The position numbers were made by a program, and so were the translations under genes. Below the pieces are notes generated by a model. It ran no database searches, was not told where the DNA came from, and saw only the letters and a program-made list of their open reading frames with translations. Below, in pieces: positions 10,580 to 18,480 of a stretch of DNA of 54,596 nucleotides. Origin of the DNA: a virus; the IMG/VR virus record IMGVR_UViG_3300017719_000011, positions 1 through 54,596 of that record. The stretch is one strand, 5' to 3'. Every line of letters starts with the position of its first letter. The first letter of the stretch is position 1.

Positions 10580-10771
10580 ATGGATAATGCATTCAAACGA
10601 TCCACGAACAATATGCTAGTTAATTCTGATGTATCAGGATACGCTGCTGCAAAAATTCGTAAAAACAAAGAACAGGAGTATGCGAACTTGCTCCTTAAAG
10701 TAGAAAAACTTGAAACATGTGTTGACAACCTAAAACGTAGAATAGAAGAGATAGAAAACAATGGCAATTAA
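10580..10771 (+). CDS. Small coiled-coil protein of unknown function
   Basis: 63 residues. The ATG is the first base after the preceding TAA, with no clear Shine-Dalgarno sequence, so it is probably translated by reinitiation. Its 3' end overlaps the next start by 11 bases. The sequence is highly charged. Residues about 25-60 form a heptad-like helix (EYANLLLKVEKLETCVDNL followed by KRRIEEIENN), with hydrophobic residues at a and d positions, predicting a parallel dimeric or trimeric coiled coil. It lies between the DUF4815 hub and the S74 fibre, which suggests a fibre-assembly chaperone, a trimerisation clip or a small connector. I do not recognise a family. It is real by codon frame continuity, tight packing and coherent helix content. 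Confidence 0.6.
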   Translation: MDNAFKRSTNNMLVNSDVSGYAAAKIRKNKEQEYANLLLKVEKLETCVDNLKRRIEEIENNGN

Positions 10772-12293
10772 CGATATAGATCAATTGACGGTTCAGGCAA
10801 CCTTTGGTACGTGGGTTGATTTGACAAATGAAATCATTACTGAATTAGGTAATGTTGTTACAATGGGTCCTGATGCTGACGAAGGAAATGATAATAGTGA
10901 TGGCATTACTCTTGCGGGACCAATTACAACAAAGAATGTTGTTCAAGGTGTCACCACAAATAGGTTGGCACCATTTAGCGGTAACACTATTGAAATTGCG
11001 GCAAATATTGAATTACAAGATTTCGCTAAAGTGTATCTTTCACATACAGGTATTAATGCCGAGGCGATAGAGTTTAACTATATTGATCCTGATCCTGAAA
11101 ATGATACAGAATATGAAACTTGGAGAATGGGTCCACACACATCACAAGACGGCGATAATAATTCATTTTGGCATGATGAGTTTAAGATCATAGGCAGAAA
11201 TGCTGTAGGCGGCGCTAACGAATCACAACTTATTATCGAACAGGCTTCTGGAGCGACTAAAGCAAAAATAACAGGAACAAACATTGTATTAGATTCAGAT
11301 TTAATTGCTGCTGATTATGTTGCTGCTAGCGCAGCAAAATGGAATAATGCAACAAAGGTTAAGTTTGTCAACACTGTAGCCAAACCAGGTGATGTAACTG
11401 GCTCATTTAGCATTGATGGAAACGAAGCATCAGATCTAGAGTGCCAATTAACAATTGTTGGTGAGGTCGGCGATATAACTGATATTAAACTAGGCACAGG
11501 ATTGATAGGCATAGATGCAGACGGTAATACTATTACTGCTGACGGTAATGGCATAACGACAATTGCTAACACACAACAAATTCAACACTATACACCTGAT
11601 GCTGTAACTACCGCCGCAACTGGTGGTACATTCGTATCTAGAGTTGATAAGGATACTTTCGGCCATGTAACTCAAGTAAGAACAGCAAATGCTGATAATA
11701 GATACATCTTACAAAATCCGAGCAGCAACGCCGCCAGAACAGCAATCAGTGGTTCAGGATTAAGTATTAAAAAAGATGTTAAAGTGTCTTTTGGTGATAA
11801 AGCTACTCCTGGTAGTCAAGCGTCACTGATGTACAATGAGATTAGTGGTTCAACTGATCGTTTTGAAATTGTTTCTCCTGTACACATGACACTAGCTGCA
11901 GATGATAAAATTTATTTTGCGAAAGACGATGCGCTCGCAACTAATAAATTTGAATTCGATGTGGGTACAGGCAACTTTATTGCTACAGGTGATGTTACAG
12001 CGTTTGGTACAGCATCTGATAAATCATTAAAAGAAAATTTTGAACCTATTGAAAATGCCCTTGAAAAAGTTGATGCGATTAATGGTTACACATTTAACTA
12101 TATAGATTCGCCAGAAAAAGGACGAGTTCCTGGTGTGATTGCTCAAGAGTTGGAACAAGTGTTACCAGAAGCAGTATATGAAACTACTGATGGAAAAAAA
12201 GCGGTTAGGTATGATAATACAGTTGCATTACTTGTTGAAGCAATCAAAGAGTTAAAACAACAGGTTGAAGAGTTAAAATCTCAAATAAAATAA
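10761..12293 (+). CDS. Tail fibre with C-terminal S74 self-cleaving chaperone domain
   Basis: 510 residues; the start overlaps the preceding gene by 11 bases. Residues 1-60 (AINDIDQLTVQATFGTWVDL) form a baseplate-docking N-terminus. The middle is beta-rich shaft with DADGNTITADGNGITTIA and VDKDTFGHVTQVRTANADNRY, typical of marine phage fibres. The last 100 residues are a clear peptidase S74 / endosialidase-type intramolecular chaperone. SDKSLKENF begins at residue 419, whose serine and the nearby lysine match the family's self-cleavage residues. It is followed by GYTFNYID, RVPGVIAQELEQVLPEAV, AVRYDNTVALLVEAIKEL and a final coiled coil. In this family the domain drives trimer folding and then cuts itself off, leaving a mature fibre of about 418 residues. 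The next gene encodes a glycine-rich adhesin that could cap the processed fibre tip. Confidence 0.85.
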   Translation: MAINDIDQLTVQATFGTWVDLTNEIITELGNVVTMGPDADEGNDNSDGITLAGPITTKNVVQGVTTNRLAPFSGNTIEIAANIELQDFAKVYLSHTGINAEAIEFNYIDPDPENDTEYETWRMGPHTSQDGDNNSFWHDEFKIIGRNAVGGANESQLIIEQASGATKAKITGTNIVLDSDLIAADYVAASAAKWNNATKVKFVNTVAKPGDVTGSFSIDGNEASDLECQLTIVGEVGDITDIKLGTGLIGIDADGNTITADGNGITTIANTQQIQHYTPDAVTTAATGGTFVSRVDKDTFGHVTQVRTANADNRYILQNPSSNAARTAISGSGLSIKKDVKVSFGDKATPGSQASLMYNEISGSTDRFEIVSPVHMTLAADDKIYFAKDDALATNKFEFDVGTGNFIATGDVTAFGTASDKSLKENFEPIENALEKVDAINGYTFNYIDSPEKGRVPGVIAQELEQVLPEAVYETTDGKKAVRYDNTVALLVEAIKELKQQVEELKSQIK

Positions 12294-12302
12294 GGTAACG
12301 TA

Positions 12303-14360
12303 GTGACTATTAAGAATTTCACAGATACTACTCCCGCAGATGGTGTGCCAGACTCACCAGAAAGCAAACTGTCCTTAAAAGGCACTTCAAACGCTAACGG
12401 GATAGCAAGAGAGTATGGCGACAGCAATCCTGTCTCCATGTCTGAGTTTTATTTGCAAAGTCCGAGGGGACTTGTTAAACCAGATCCATATTTTGCTAGT
12501 TTTGATGGCGAGTTTCGAAGAAATAATTATGCTAAATTAACTGGCACTAGTAATGTTTACGATATCTATATTGATAATGTACTCTTGCATGAAGATGTCG
12601 ATGTAGGTTCTGATAAAAAAGCAATAATTGACATGGTTTATTTGAGCTCAGTACAACCTGTAGAAATTACTATTGGGTCAGCGGTTGGTGACAAATATAA
12701 AATTCGAAGGCGAGCTGCAAGACAATTACAAATACCAGCCTATAATAGTGATTCTTCTGTAGAAATTTCTGTAAGCGATTTTTTCAATACGAAAAAGGTC
12801 ACAAATACTGAGCAAATTCATCCTGACACTAAAACAGTTATAATTTATGTATATAATAATCATGAAAATTATAACTTAATAGATGACTTATCTAGGTATT
12901 CTTCATATACCACAAATACAGAATTAGTTAATAAAGTTTTAGTGACTTTTAATAATGTAAATATATACTCTAATGATCCATCAATTCCTGCTGTTAATTT
13001 GTCAGGATTACCTGGTAATGTTCAGGTCGAAGCAAGAGTGGTAAATGACAGTGTTATAAGGGGCGCTGGAGGCAAAGGCGGCAATGCTTTTGTGGGTGAA
13101 CTTGATGGGCAAGCTGGAGGAACAGCAATTGAATTTTTTAATGACCATCCGGATTCCAGTTTAAGACTTGAGGCTAGCAGAGTTTATGGCGGCGGCGGTG
13201 GCGGTGGCGCAGGATTGGCTAATCTTTTTCCCAATGAACAGACAGTCAATAGGTACTATTTTGGCGCAGGCGGCGGCGGTGGCGCAGGTGCAGGAGACGG
13301 CGGTGATGCTCAAGCAAACGGCTTTAGGTTCAACGCTTATAATGCTGAAATGGACGCAGATTTAATAGCCCAAGGTCGTCACGGCAGGTTTGTCACTGCA
13401 CCGGGAGGTGTTTTAGATTACGACACTATATGGACTCCAAGAGCAGCTCATTTGGGCGGCGCCGGTGGCTCTTGCATCACAGATCAATTTGCAAAAGGAT
13501 CCTGCCAAAAGACCGATACGAATAAGTATTCGTATCAGCAAACAGGGTGTTTTGCTGACAAGGATTCAGTCAATCGAAATTTAGTGCGCTGTCTTATGTC
13601 ATATGAAGGACGTACACTACAGAACGTAACCAAGGACCCAAATGTATTCAGAAAATGGGAGTGGTTTTCAAACAAAACAAGCACCGCTGCTAGAACTGCG
13701 AGTGAAATATCACAAGGTATCGACTTCATAGAGTTTAGGCCTGGGAGCGGACAAAGTACCGTTGCACCTGCCTTAGATCGTAGGGCAGTTAGCAGATACA
13801 AGTGTAAAGATGATGGAAGGATTGAGTATGAGTACGGGGTGAATAATGCGTTTGATGTTTGGGTTACCTGTGGCGCTACCGGTGGGTGGACTGTTAATGA
13901 AAGCACCAAAGATGAAGTTAATCAACGAGGGGCTTCAGCGTCCAGGGCACCCAGTCAATGGAATGACCGCATCACGTACAATGGCACTCCAAAATTCAGA
14001 GAAAGTATTAGACCGGGTGGATTTGGCGGTGCGTACGGCGATGCGGTAAGTGATTTCGGAGTGGAAAAATCAGGTGACCGTTACCGCTCGGTGGCCTCCA
14101 TGAAAAGTGGCGGCAATGCAGGCTATGGGCTTTTTGGTTCATCTGCAGATAACAGGGGTATACCTATAGAAATTATTGAGGATGCTTTGGGTGCAGGCGG
14201 CGGCGGCGGAGCTTGGGGTACTTCAGGCGGCGAGGGCAGAGGTACGGGGGGTAACTTTGGTGCTGGCGGCAGAGGCGGATATTCGATCGAATATACATCA
14301 AACATTAGTCGGAGCTTTTTTAACAGTAATACTTTCGGTCGTAGCTTCGTGCATGATTAA
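12303..14360 (+). CDS. Glycine-rich adhesin, probable fibre-tip receptor-binding protein
   Basis: 685 residues with a GTG start, chosen because AAGG at 12292-12295 sits 7 bases upstream and the next ATG would lose 45 residues. The N-terminal 240 residues are beta-rich and unfamiliar. From about residue 252 there are long glycine blocks: about 252-272, 295-303 (GGGGGGGAG), 321-334, 385-391 and 630-660. These resemble the polyglycine helices of gp38-type adhesins of T2/S16-like phages and other glycine-rich fibre tips. Six cysteines lie between the blocks (GSC, GSCQ, GCF, VRC, YKC, VTC), notable because neighbouring proteins have few. The codons in the glycine blocks are largely GGC, locally much richer in GC than the surroundings. 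Position after an S74 fibre mimics the gp37-gp38 pair. Receptor binding is inferred; the receptor is unknown. Confidence 0.65.
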   Translation: MTIKNFTDTTPADGVPDSPESKLSLKGTSNANGIAREYGDSNPVSMSEFYLQSPRGLVKPDPYFASFDGEFRRNNYAKLTGTSNVYDIYIDNVLLHEDVDVGSDKKAIIDMVYLSSVQPVEITIGSAVGDKYKIRRRAARQLQIPAYNSDSSVEISVSDFFNTKKVTNTEQIHPDTKTVIIYVYNNHENYNLIDDLSRYSSYTTNTELVNKVLVTFNNVNIYSNDPSIPAVNLSGLPGNVQVEARVVNDSVIRGAGGKGGNAFVGELDGQAGGTAIEFFNDHPDSSLRLEASRVYGGGGGGGAGLANLFPNEQTVNRYYFGAGGGGGAGAGDGGDAQANGFRFNAYNAEMDADLIAQGRHGRFVTAPGGVLDYDTIWTPRAAHLGGAGGSCITDQFAKGSCQKTDTNKYSYQQTGCFADKDSVNRNLVRCLMSYEGRTLQNVTKDPNVFRKWEWFSNKTSTAARTASEISQGIDFIEFRPGSGQSTVAPALDRRAVSRYKCKDDGRIEYEYGVNNAFDVWVTCGATGGWTVNESTKDEVNQRGASASRAPSQWNDRITYNGTPKFRESIRPGGFGGAYGDAVSDFGVEKSGDRYRSVASMKSGGNAGYGLFGSSADNRGIPIEIIEDALGAGGGGGAWGTSGGEGRGTGGNFGAGGRGGYSIEYTSNISRSFFNSNTFGRSFVHD
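13185..13292 (+). repeat. GGC-type trinucleotide tracts encoding polyglycine
   Basis: Two GC-rich glycine-codon runs, at about 13187-13213 and 13264-13292, of the form GGCGGCGGCGGTGGCGGTGGC. A third similar run lies at about 14193-14290. They stand out in an AT-rich genome and are nearly identical at DNA level, so they could recombine with each other or slip. Confidence 0.75.
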
Positions 14361-14368
14361 TATAAATA
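14361..14368 (+). promoter_or_regulatory. T4-type late promoter (TATAAATA)
   Basis: An exact TATAAATA immediately follows the stop of the adhesin gene, in a 49-base gap, one of the longest non-coding stretches of the window. The next ATG is 42 bases downstream of the octamer and has AAAGG at 14396-14400. No gp32-like or sigma70 -35 element is needed for this class of promoter. It probably drives the gene at 14410 and those after it. Confidence 0.7.
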
Positions 14369-14409
14369 AACATTATACTTTTAACAATAAAGAATAAAGG
14401 CAAAACCTA

Positions 14410-17400
14410 ATGGCAATAAAATTTAGTGACTTACAGTTTATTCAATCGGGCAGTTTAGCATCCGATGATGTGTTTGCGGTGACTGACACATCAGAAAACT
14501 TATCATTCAAGATAAAATTTGAAGAGCTTGAACAGGCACTCATAACTGCAAGTACGTTTACTGATCATGATGCTGATATGGTTACAGCATTGAATGCGTA
14601 TGCCAGCAAACCCGCAGCAAGCACAACGCCATTAAATGCTGGTTCTTTGGGTGGTTCAACACTTCAAGGTATCACAAATGCATATCAACAATATGTAAAA
14701 GATAATGCCGCTTCGAGTTTGTCGCAACTCGCAAACACCAGTCAAAACTACGGAGTCGTGAGTCTTGATACAACACTGCAGACACATTCACTTGCAGTAA
14801 GATACACTCAACCTGCTGCGGTTATTGGCGACCCTCCTGTTCTTCAGGGTTATCAAGCGATCACAACTAAAAACATACCTGAAGATACTTCACTGAACGC
14901 AACAAATTTATATTATAGTGAAGAAAAGGTAACAGATTATTTTGATTTATATTTCGGTTCATATTATAATAGATATGGCACAACATTTGATGAAGGTGAT
15001 TTGACAGATAGTTTCTTTGATACTGTCGCCTATGCAGAAAACAAAACTGGTGAAGACGATCCTTTTGGGTTTTCAGCTGTTCCCGGCACAACTGAACGTA
15101 CTGGTCGATGGCTTACAGTTCATAAGGAAGGTGTAATCCCAGGAACCACACCTGAAATTATAAGAGAACAAGCAAACAGATTCCAATCACTACAAAAAAA
15201 TAAAAGCATAAGAATTTATGGCGCAGAAAACGAATCCACAAATTCTCCGCCAACTGATTCGTTAGTTACAACAATTGATAAGTTTGGATTCACGACTGCA
15301 GTTGGACCTGCAGTTATTGATAGGATTTTTAATGCTGAACAATCAAACCTTATTGCCAACGAAGATAAAATAACTACAGTTGATACTAATGGGAATCCTA
15401 TACCTCACGGATTCGTTGCCGGGGAAGAGATTATATATTCAACAAACGGAACAGCGAACACGCCGTCATCCGCTCTTGTAAACGGTGCAGCATATTTCGT
15501 TATTCCATTAGAAGGTGAACCCAATTCGTTTAAAATAGCATCAAGCAAAACAAATGCAACACCTGTCGGCGAAAATGATCCTATACACATAGTTTTACAA
15601 GAAACAGGTGCTGTGGGATCTGATCACATATTTACTCCGCTTGTTGTGCCTGATGGATCCATTCCATTCCAAAGATTGACATACACATGTGCTGAATTTG
15701 ATTTAACGACAGGAAGAGTTTATCCTGCTGATACGGCGGTGGCATTGAACATAGGTCCTCCTGCAACATTCCAGGATACGACTCAAGATGGCGTTGACGA
15801 CATTGCAAATTACTTGGTCAACGATCAAGACAAAATACTAAAAGATTTTGGTGTTGAGAACTTTATCAAGTTAGATTTCAATCATATTAGCCCAAATGGA
15901 ATAGCAACATCTGGTCCTAGTCCTAATAGAGGCATACTAGTATATCGTAGTGTTGGTCAACCAAACAGTGAAGATCCTGAACTTCAAAGCAATGCAACTT
16001 TGTGTGCTGTCCTCGGGCCAAAAGATTTGGAAACAAATTCATGGATTGATTATTTCAATGATGATATTTTAGATTTTTCTAAGAAGCAACAAGCGGATAA
16101 CACCTATCTTCCTGAATACACTGTTCACTTCAAACCACAAGAAGCGCCGATACAATGGCAATTAGGATGGGTAGATAGAACTATTATACAAGTTGTTGAA
16201 ACTGATAACTTTATTAGAATTAAGTTGAGTTCTGCTATCTATGCAAGAACTGGACAAAAAACTGGCATGTGGATTTCGCATAATGACACTAATTCAATTC
16301 GAAATGCAGTATCAGATAATTCCTTGGGTGGAAGAAAGGCGATTCAATTAAATGCTAAAAATTATATAACTGACACAATTGAAGTTCCTGATAACTTTGC
16401 AATTGCAGGATTTGCTTATAATACTAAATTGACAAGATTGCCTTGGTCGGGGTATGCAGGCAATGAGTCAAAAGCAAATATATTTAATAGAAGAGGCAAC
16501 TCAGGTGCAATGTCAAACGTCAGTCTTGTAGGTTTTGATATTGACGGTAACGCAATTAACTCCATAGCATTTGCTGACTCATCGTTACACGGAGGAACTA
16601 ACTATGCTATTAATTGTGGGACCACATCTGACCAAGTATTGATCGATAAAGTTAGAATCTCGCATCCTATTGGCGGCGGCGTGTATGCCTCGTCAGGATC
16701 AAATTTCCGATTGACAGGATCTGAAATTGTAAACTCTGGCGTAACTGATAGACACGTATTTTCACCCTTGGTTGCAGATGGCGGACAAAGCAGTTTCATT
16801 TCCTCTAACAGATTCCAAAACTTCACCGATGCTGTTGATGCATCTATTACTGATAAGGGTGTTGTTGAAGGTAATATTATTGCGGGGTGTGGATCAGGTT
16901 TAGTCGTGTTCGGGTCAAGGTTCATGGTAACATCACCCAATGTTCTTACAGGGTCAGGTGATGAGTTCTTACCTAACCCAGACGCATATAATTCAGAATT
17001 TGATTCGATCAATATTGACTTAACTGCATCAAGCCTTGATGGCGGCATGTTCTTGTCAGGTCCGATGAAGTATCAAGAAAATGGTGATGTGTATGATTTA
17101 TCAAATGCTGAATTAACTTATAGAGTGTTTGCTATTGAAAAAGGAGATGATGGAGAAGAGACGATTTGGGCTGACAACATTATCGCTCCTACTGTAGGCG
17201 GATTGGATGCAGAACCTCAAGATACGATAACGATACCATTCGATCCTACTCCAAGCGGCGCTACAATAAGTGTCGCACCGATCAATGCAATCACATTTAC
17301 ATCAGATCATGGCCTTACAACTGGCGATCCTGTTAAGTATGTCTCTACGGAAGCGCCTGCTGATCAATATTCTAGCCTCGACCCACTCAAGACATATTAT

Positions 17401-18474
17401 GTGAATGCATTAACGTCAAACGGAATTGCATTATATGAATCGCAAGCAGATGCACTAAATAATGTTACCGGCAATAGGGTAACATTGGCAGCGGATGCAG
17501 GAGCAGGTGCAAACCACTCAATAGTAAGGTCTGTATATTTGAGACTTAAGTCAGGTCTAAACTCTGACAACTTAAAATCTGAAGGAGGATTCTCGTTCGA
17601 CATTTCACCAGAAAGTGTTTCACGAATCAAAAGTTCAGATGGCATATATTCATACAGCTATATGTCAGGTAAAAAACGTGCAGGCGGAATTCAAACTATC
17701 ACTGATGCAACAACCTTTACGCCGATGGGTGCATCAGCATTCGGTAGCGATGGCGCAGTCGATGTAGAAGTTGAAACTAAAGGTTTGGGATCATCTGCTA
17801 AGATAACATTATCATATACAGGTTCTACGGGTGCAGTTGTTGCAACAGTTTCTGACTTCAAAGGAATTGATTATGCGTCTGGCGATACAATATCTATTCC
17901 TCGTCAAACAATAGCAACTGCTTTAGGTGTATCTCTTAGTGATGTTGTCACGACTAACATATTTAACGACTTTGTCGCTAAGGTAAATACGATACAAAGA
18001 AATGTGATTCATCATTTAGATAAAGATGGCAACCCTACTGCAAGTTTAGACAATGTTAATCATGTTGGATTAGGGTGGTCAGCATCTATCAGACAATACT
18101 TATCACCTGCTGGCATCATTACAAGCACAGCGAGTGATATTGATAGGTGGAGCAATCAACAAAGTGATGCTGAAGGATTACATGCAATTTATACCGTTAA
18201 AGTAAAAGACTATAAATACTTAACAACAGGAAGGAAAGTAAAATTCACACAAAGCGGATTAACTCCTCACATACAATTCTCGCCAGGGATAGGTGCCGAG
18301 CAATACGGTGTTATTCAAAATATTACACCAGTAGGCGCTGAAGCTGAACTTGAAATTAGATGGGGTAATGCAAACGCCAATGATGACAGCGGCAACCCAT
18401 CAGCAACTGACGGATTTGGCGGAACATTGGAGATAGAAGACGTTTTTGTAATCGCAACCGGAAGGATTAAATAA
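14410..18474 (+). CDS. Large beta-helix virion protein (spike or fibre-like)
   Basis: 1354 residues. The N-terminus IKFSDLQFIQSGSLASDDVF with AVTDTSENLSFKIKFEEL is a short docking segment of a kind I have seen at the start of marine phage fibre proteins. Two copies of an 'HG...G..V.Y...YYV...FK.A' module occur at about residues 330-385 and 960-1035. Residues about 690-860 look like a right-handed parallel beta-helix: short turns such as NVSLVGFDIDGNAI, VLIDKVRISHPIGGGVYASS, NFRLTGSEIVNSG and KGVVEGNIIAGCGSGLVV. That fold is typical of phage spikes that bind or cut surface polysaccharide, but no catalytic acid pair can be assigned by eye. The C-terminal 300 residues are beta-rich and unrecognised. 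It is the first gene behind the late promoter at 14361. Function: host-surface interaction is inferred. Confidence 0.65.
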   Translation: MAIKFSDLQFIQSGSLASDDVFAVTDTSENLSFKIKFEELEQALITASTFTDHDADMVTALNAYASKPAASTTPLNAGSLGGSTLQGITNAYQQYVKDNAASSLSQLANTSQNYGVVSLDTTLQTHSLAVRYTQPAAVIGDPPVLQGYQAITTKNIPEDTSLNATNLYYSEEKVTDYFDLYFGSYYNRYGTTFDEGDLTDSFFDTVAYAENKTGEDDPFGFSAVPGTTERTGRWLTVHKEGVIPGTTPEIIREQANRFQSLQKNKSIRIYGAENESTNSPPTDSLVTTIDKFGFTTAVGPAVIDRIFNAEQSNLIANEDKITTVDTNGNPIPHGFVAGEEIIYSTNGTANTPSSALVNGAAYFVIPLEGEPNSFKIASSKTNATPVGENDPIHIVLQETGAVGSDHIFTPLVVPDGSIPFQRLTYTCAEFDLTTGRVYPADTAVALNIGPPATFQDTTQDGVDDIANYLVNDQDKILKDFGVENFIKLDFNHISPNGIATSGPSPNRGILVYRSVGQPNSEDPELQSNATLCAVLGPKDLETNSWIDYFNDDILDFSKKQQADNTYLPEYTVHFKPQEAPIQWQLGWVDRTIIQVVETDNFIRIKLSSAIYARTGQKTGMWISHNDTNSIRNAVSDNSLGGRKAIQLNAKNYITDTIEVPDNFAIAGFAYNTKLTRLPWSGYAGNESKANIFNRRGNSGAMSNVSLVGFDIDGNAINSIAFADSSLHGGTNYAINCGTTSDQVLIDKVRISHPIGGGVYASSGSNFRLTGSEIVNSGVTDRHVFSPLVADGGQSSFISSNRFQNFTDAVDASITDKGVVEGNIIAGCGSGLVVFGSRFMVTSPNVLTGSGDEFLPNPDAYNSEFDSINIDLTASSLDGGMFLSGPMKYQENGDVYDLSNAELTYRVFAIEKGDDGEETIWADNIIAPTVGGLDAEPQDTITIPFDPTPSGATISVAPINAITFTSDHGLTTGDPVKYVSTEAPADQYSSLDPLKTYYVNALTSNGIALYESQADALNNVTGNRVTLAADAGAGANHSIVRSVYLRLKSGLNSDNLKSEGGFSFDISPESVSRIKSSDGIYSYSYMSGKKRAGGIQTITDATTFTPMGASAFGSDGAVDVEVETKGLGSSAKITLSYTGSTGAVVATVSDFKGIDYASGDTISIPRQTIATALGVSLSDVVTTNIFNDFVAKVNTIQRNVIHHLDKDGNPTASLDNVNHVGLGWSASIRQYLSPAGIITSTASDIDRWSNQQSDAEGLHAIYTVKVKDYKYLTTGRKVKFTQSGLTPHIQFSPGIGAEQYGVIQNITPVGAEAELEIRWGNANANDDSGNPSATDGFGGTLEIEDVFVIATGRIK
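18211..18218 (+). promoter_or_regulatory. Possible internal late promoter (TATAAATA)
   Basis: An exact octamer inside the coding region (codons for DYKYL), 262 bases before the ATG of the next gene, which has almost no non-coding space or Shine-Dalgarno sequence of its own. It could be a chance match. Confidence 0.25.
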
Positions 18475-18480
18475 AAAAAT

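Noticed and set aside
16602-17048. 148-codon minus-strand open frame inside the beta-helix gene
   Set aside because: It is antisense to the beta-helix region and has no recognisable motif or promoter.
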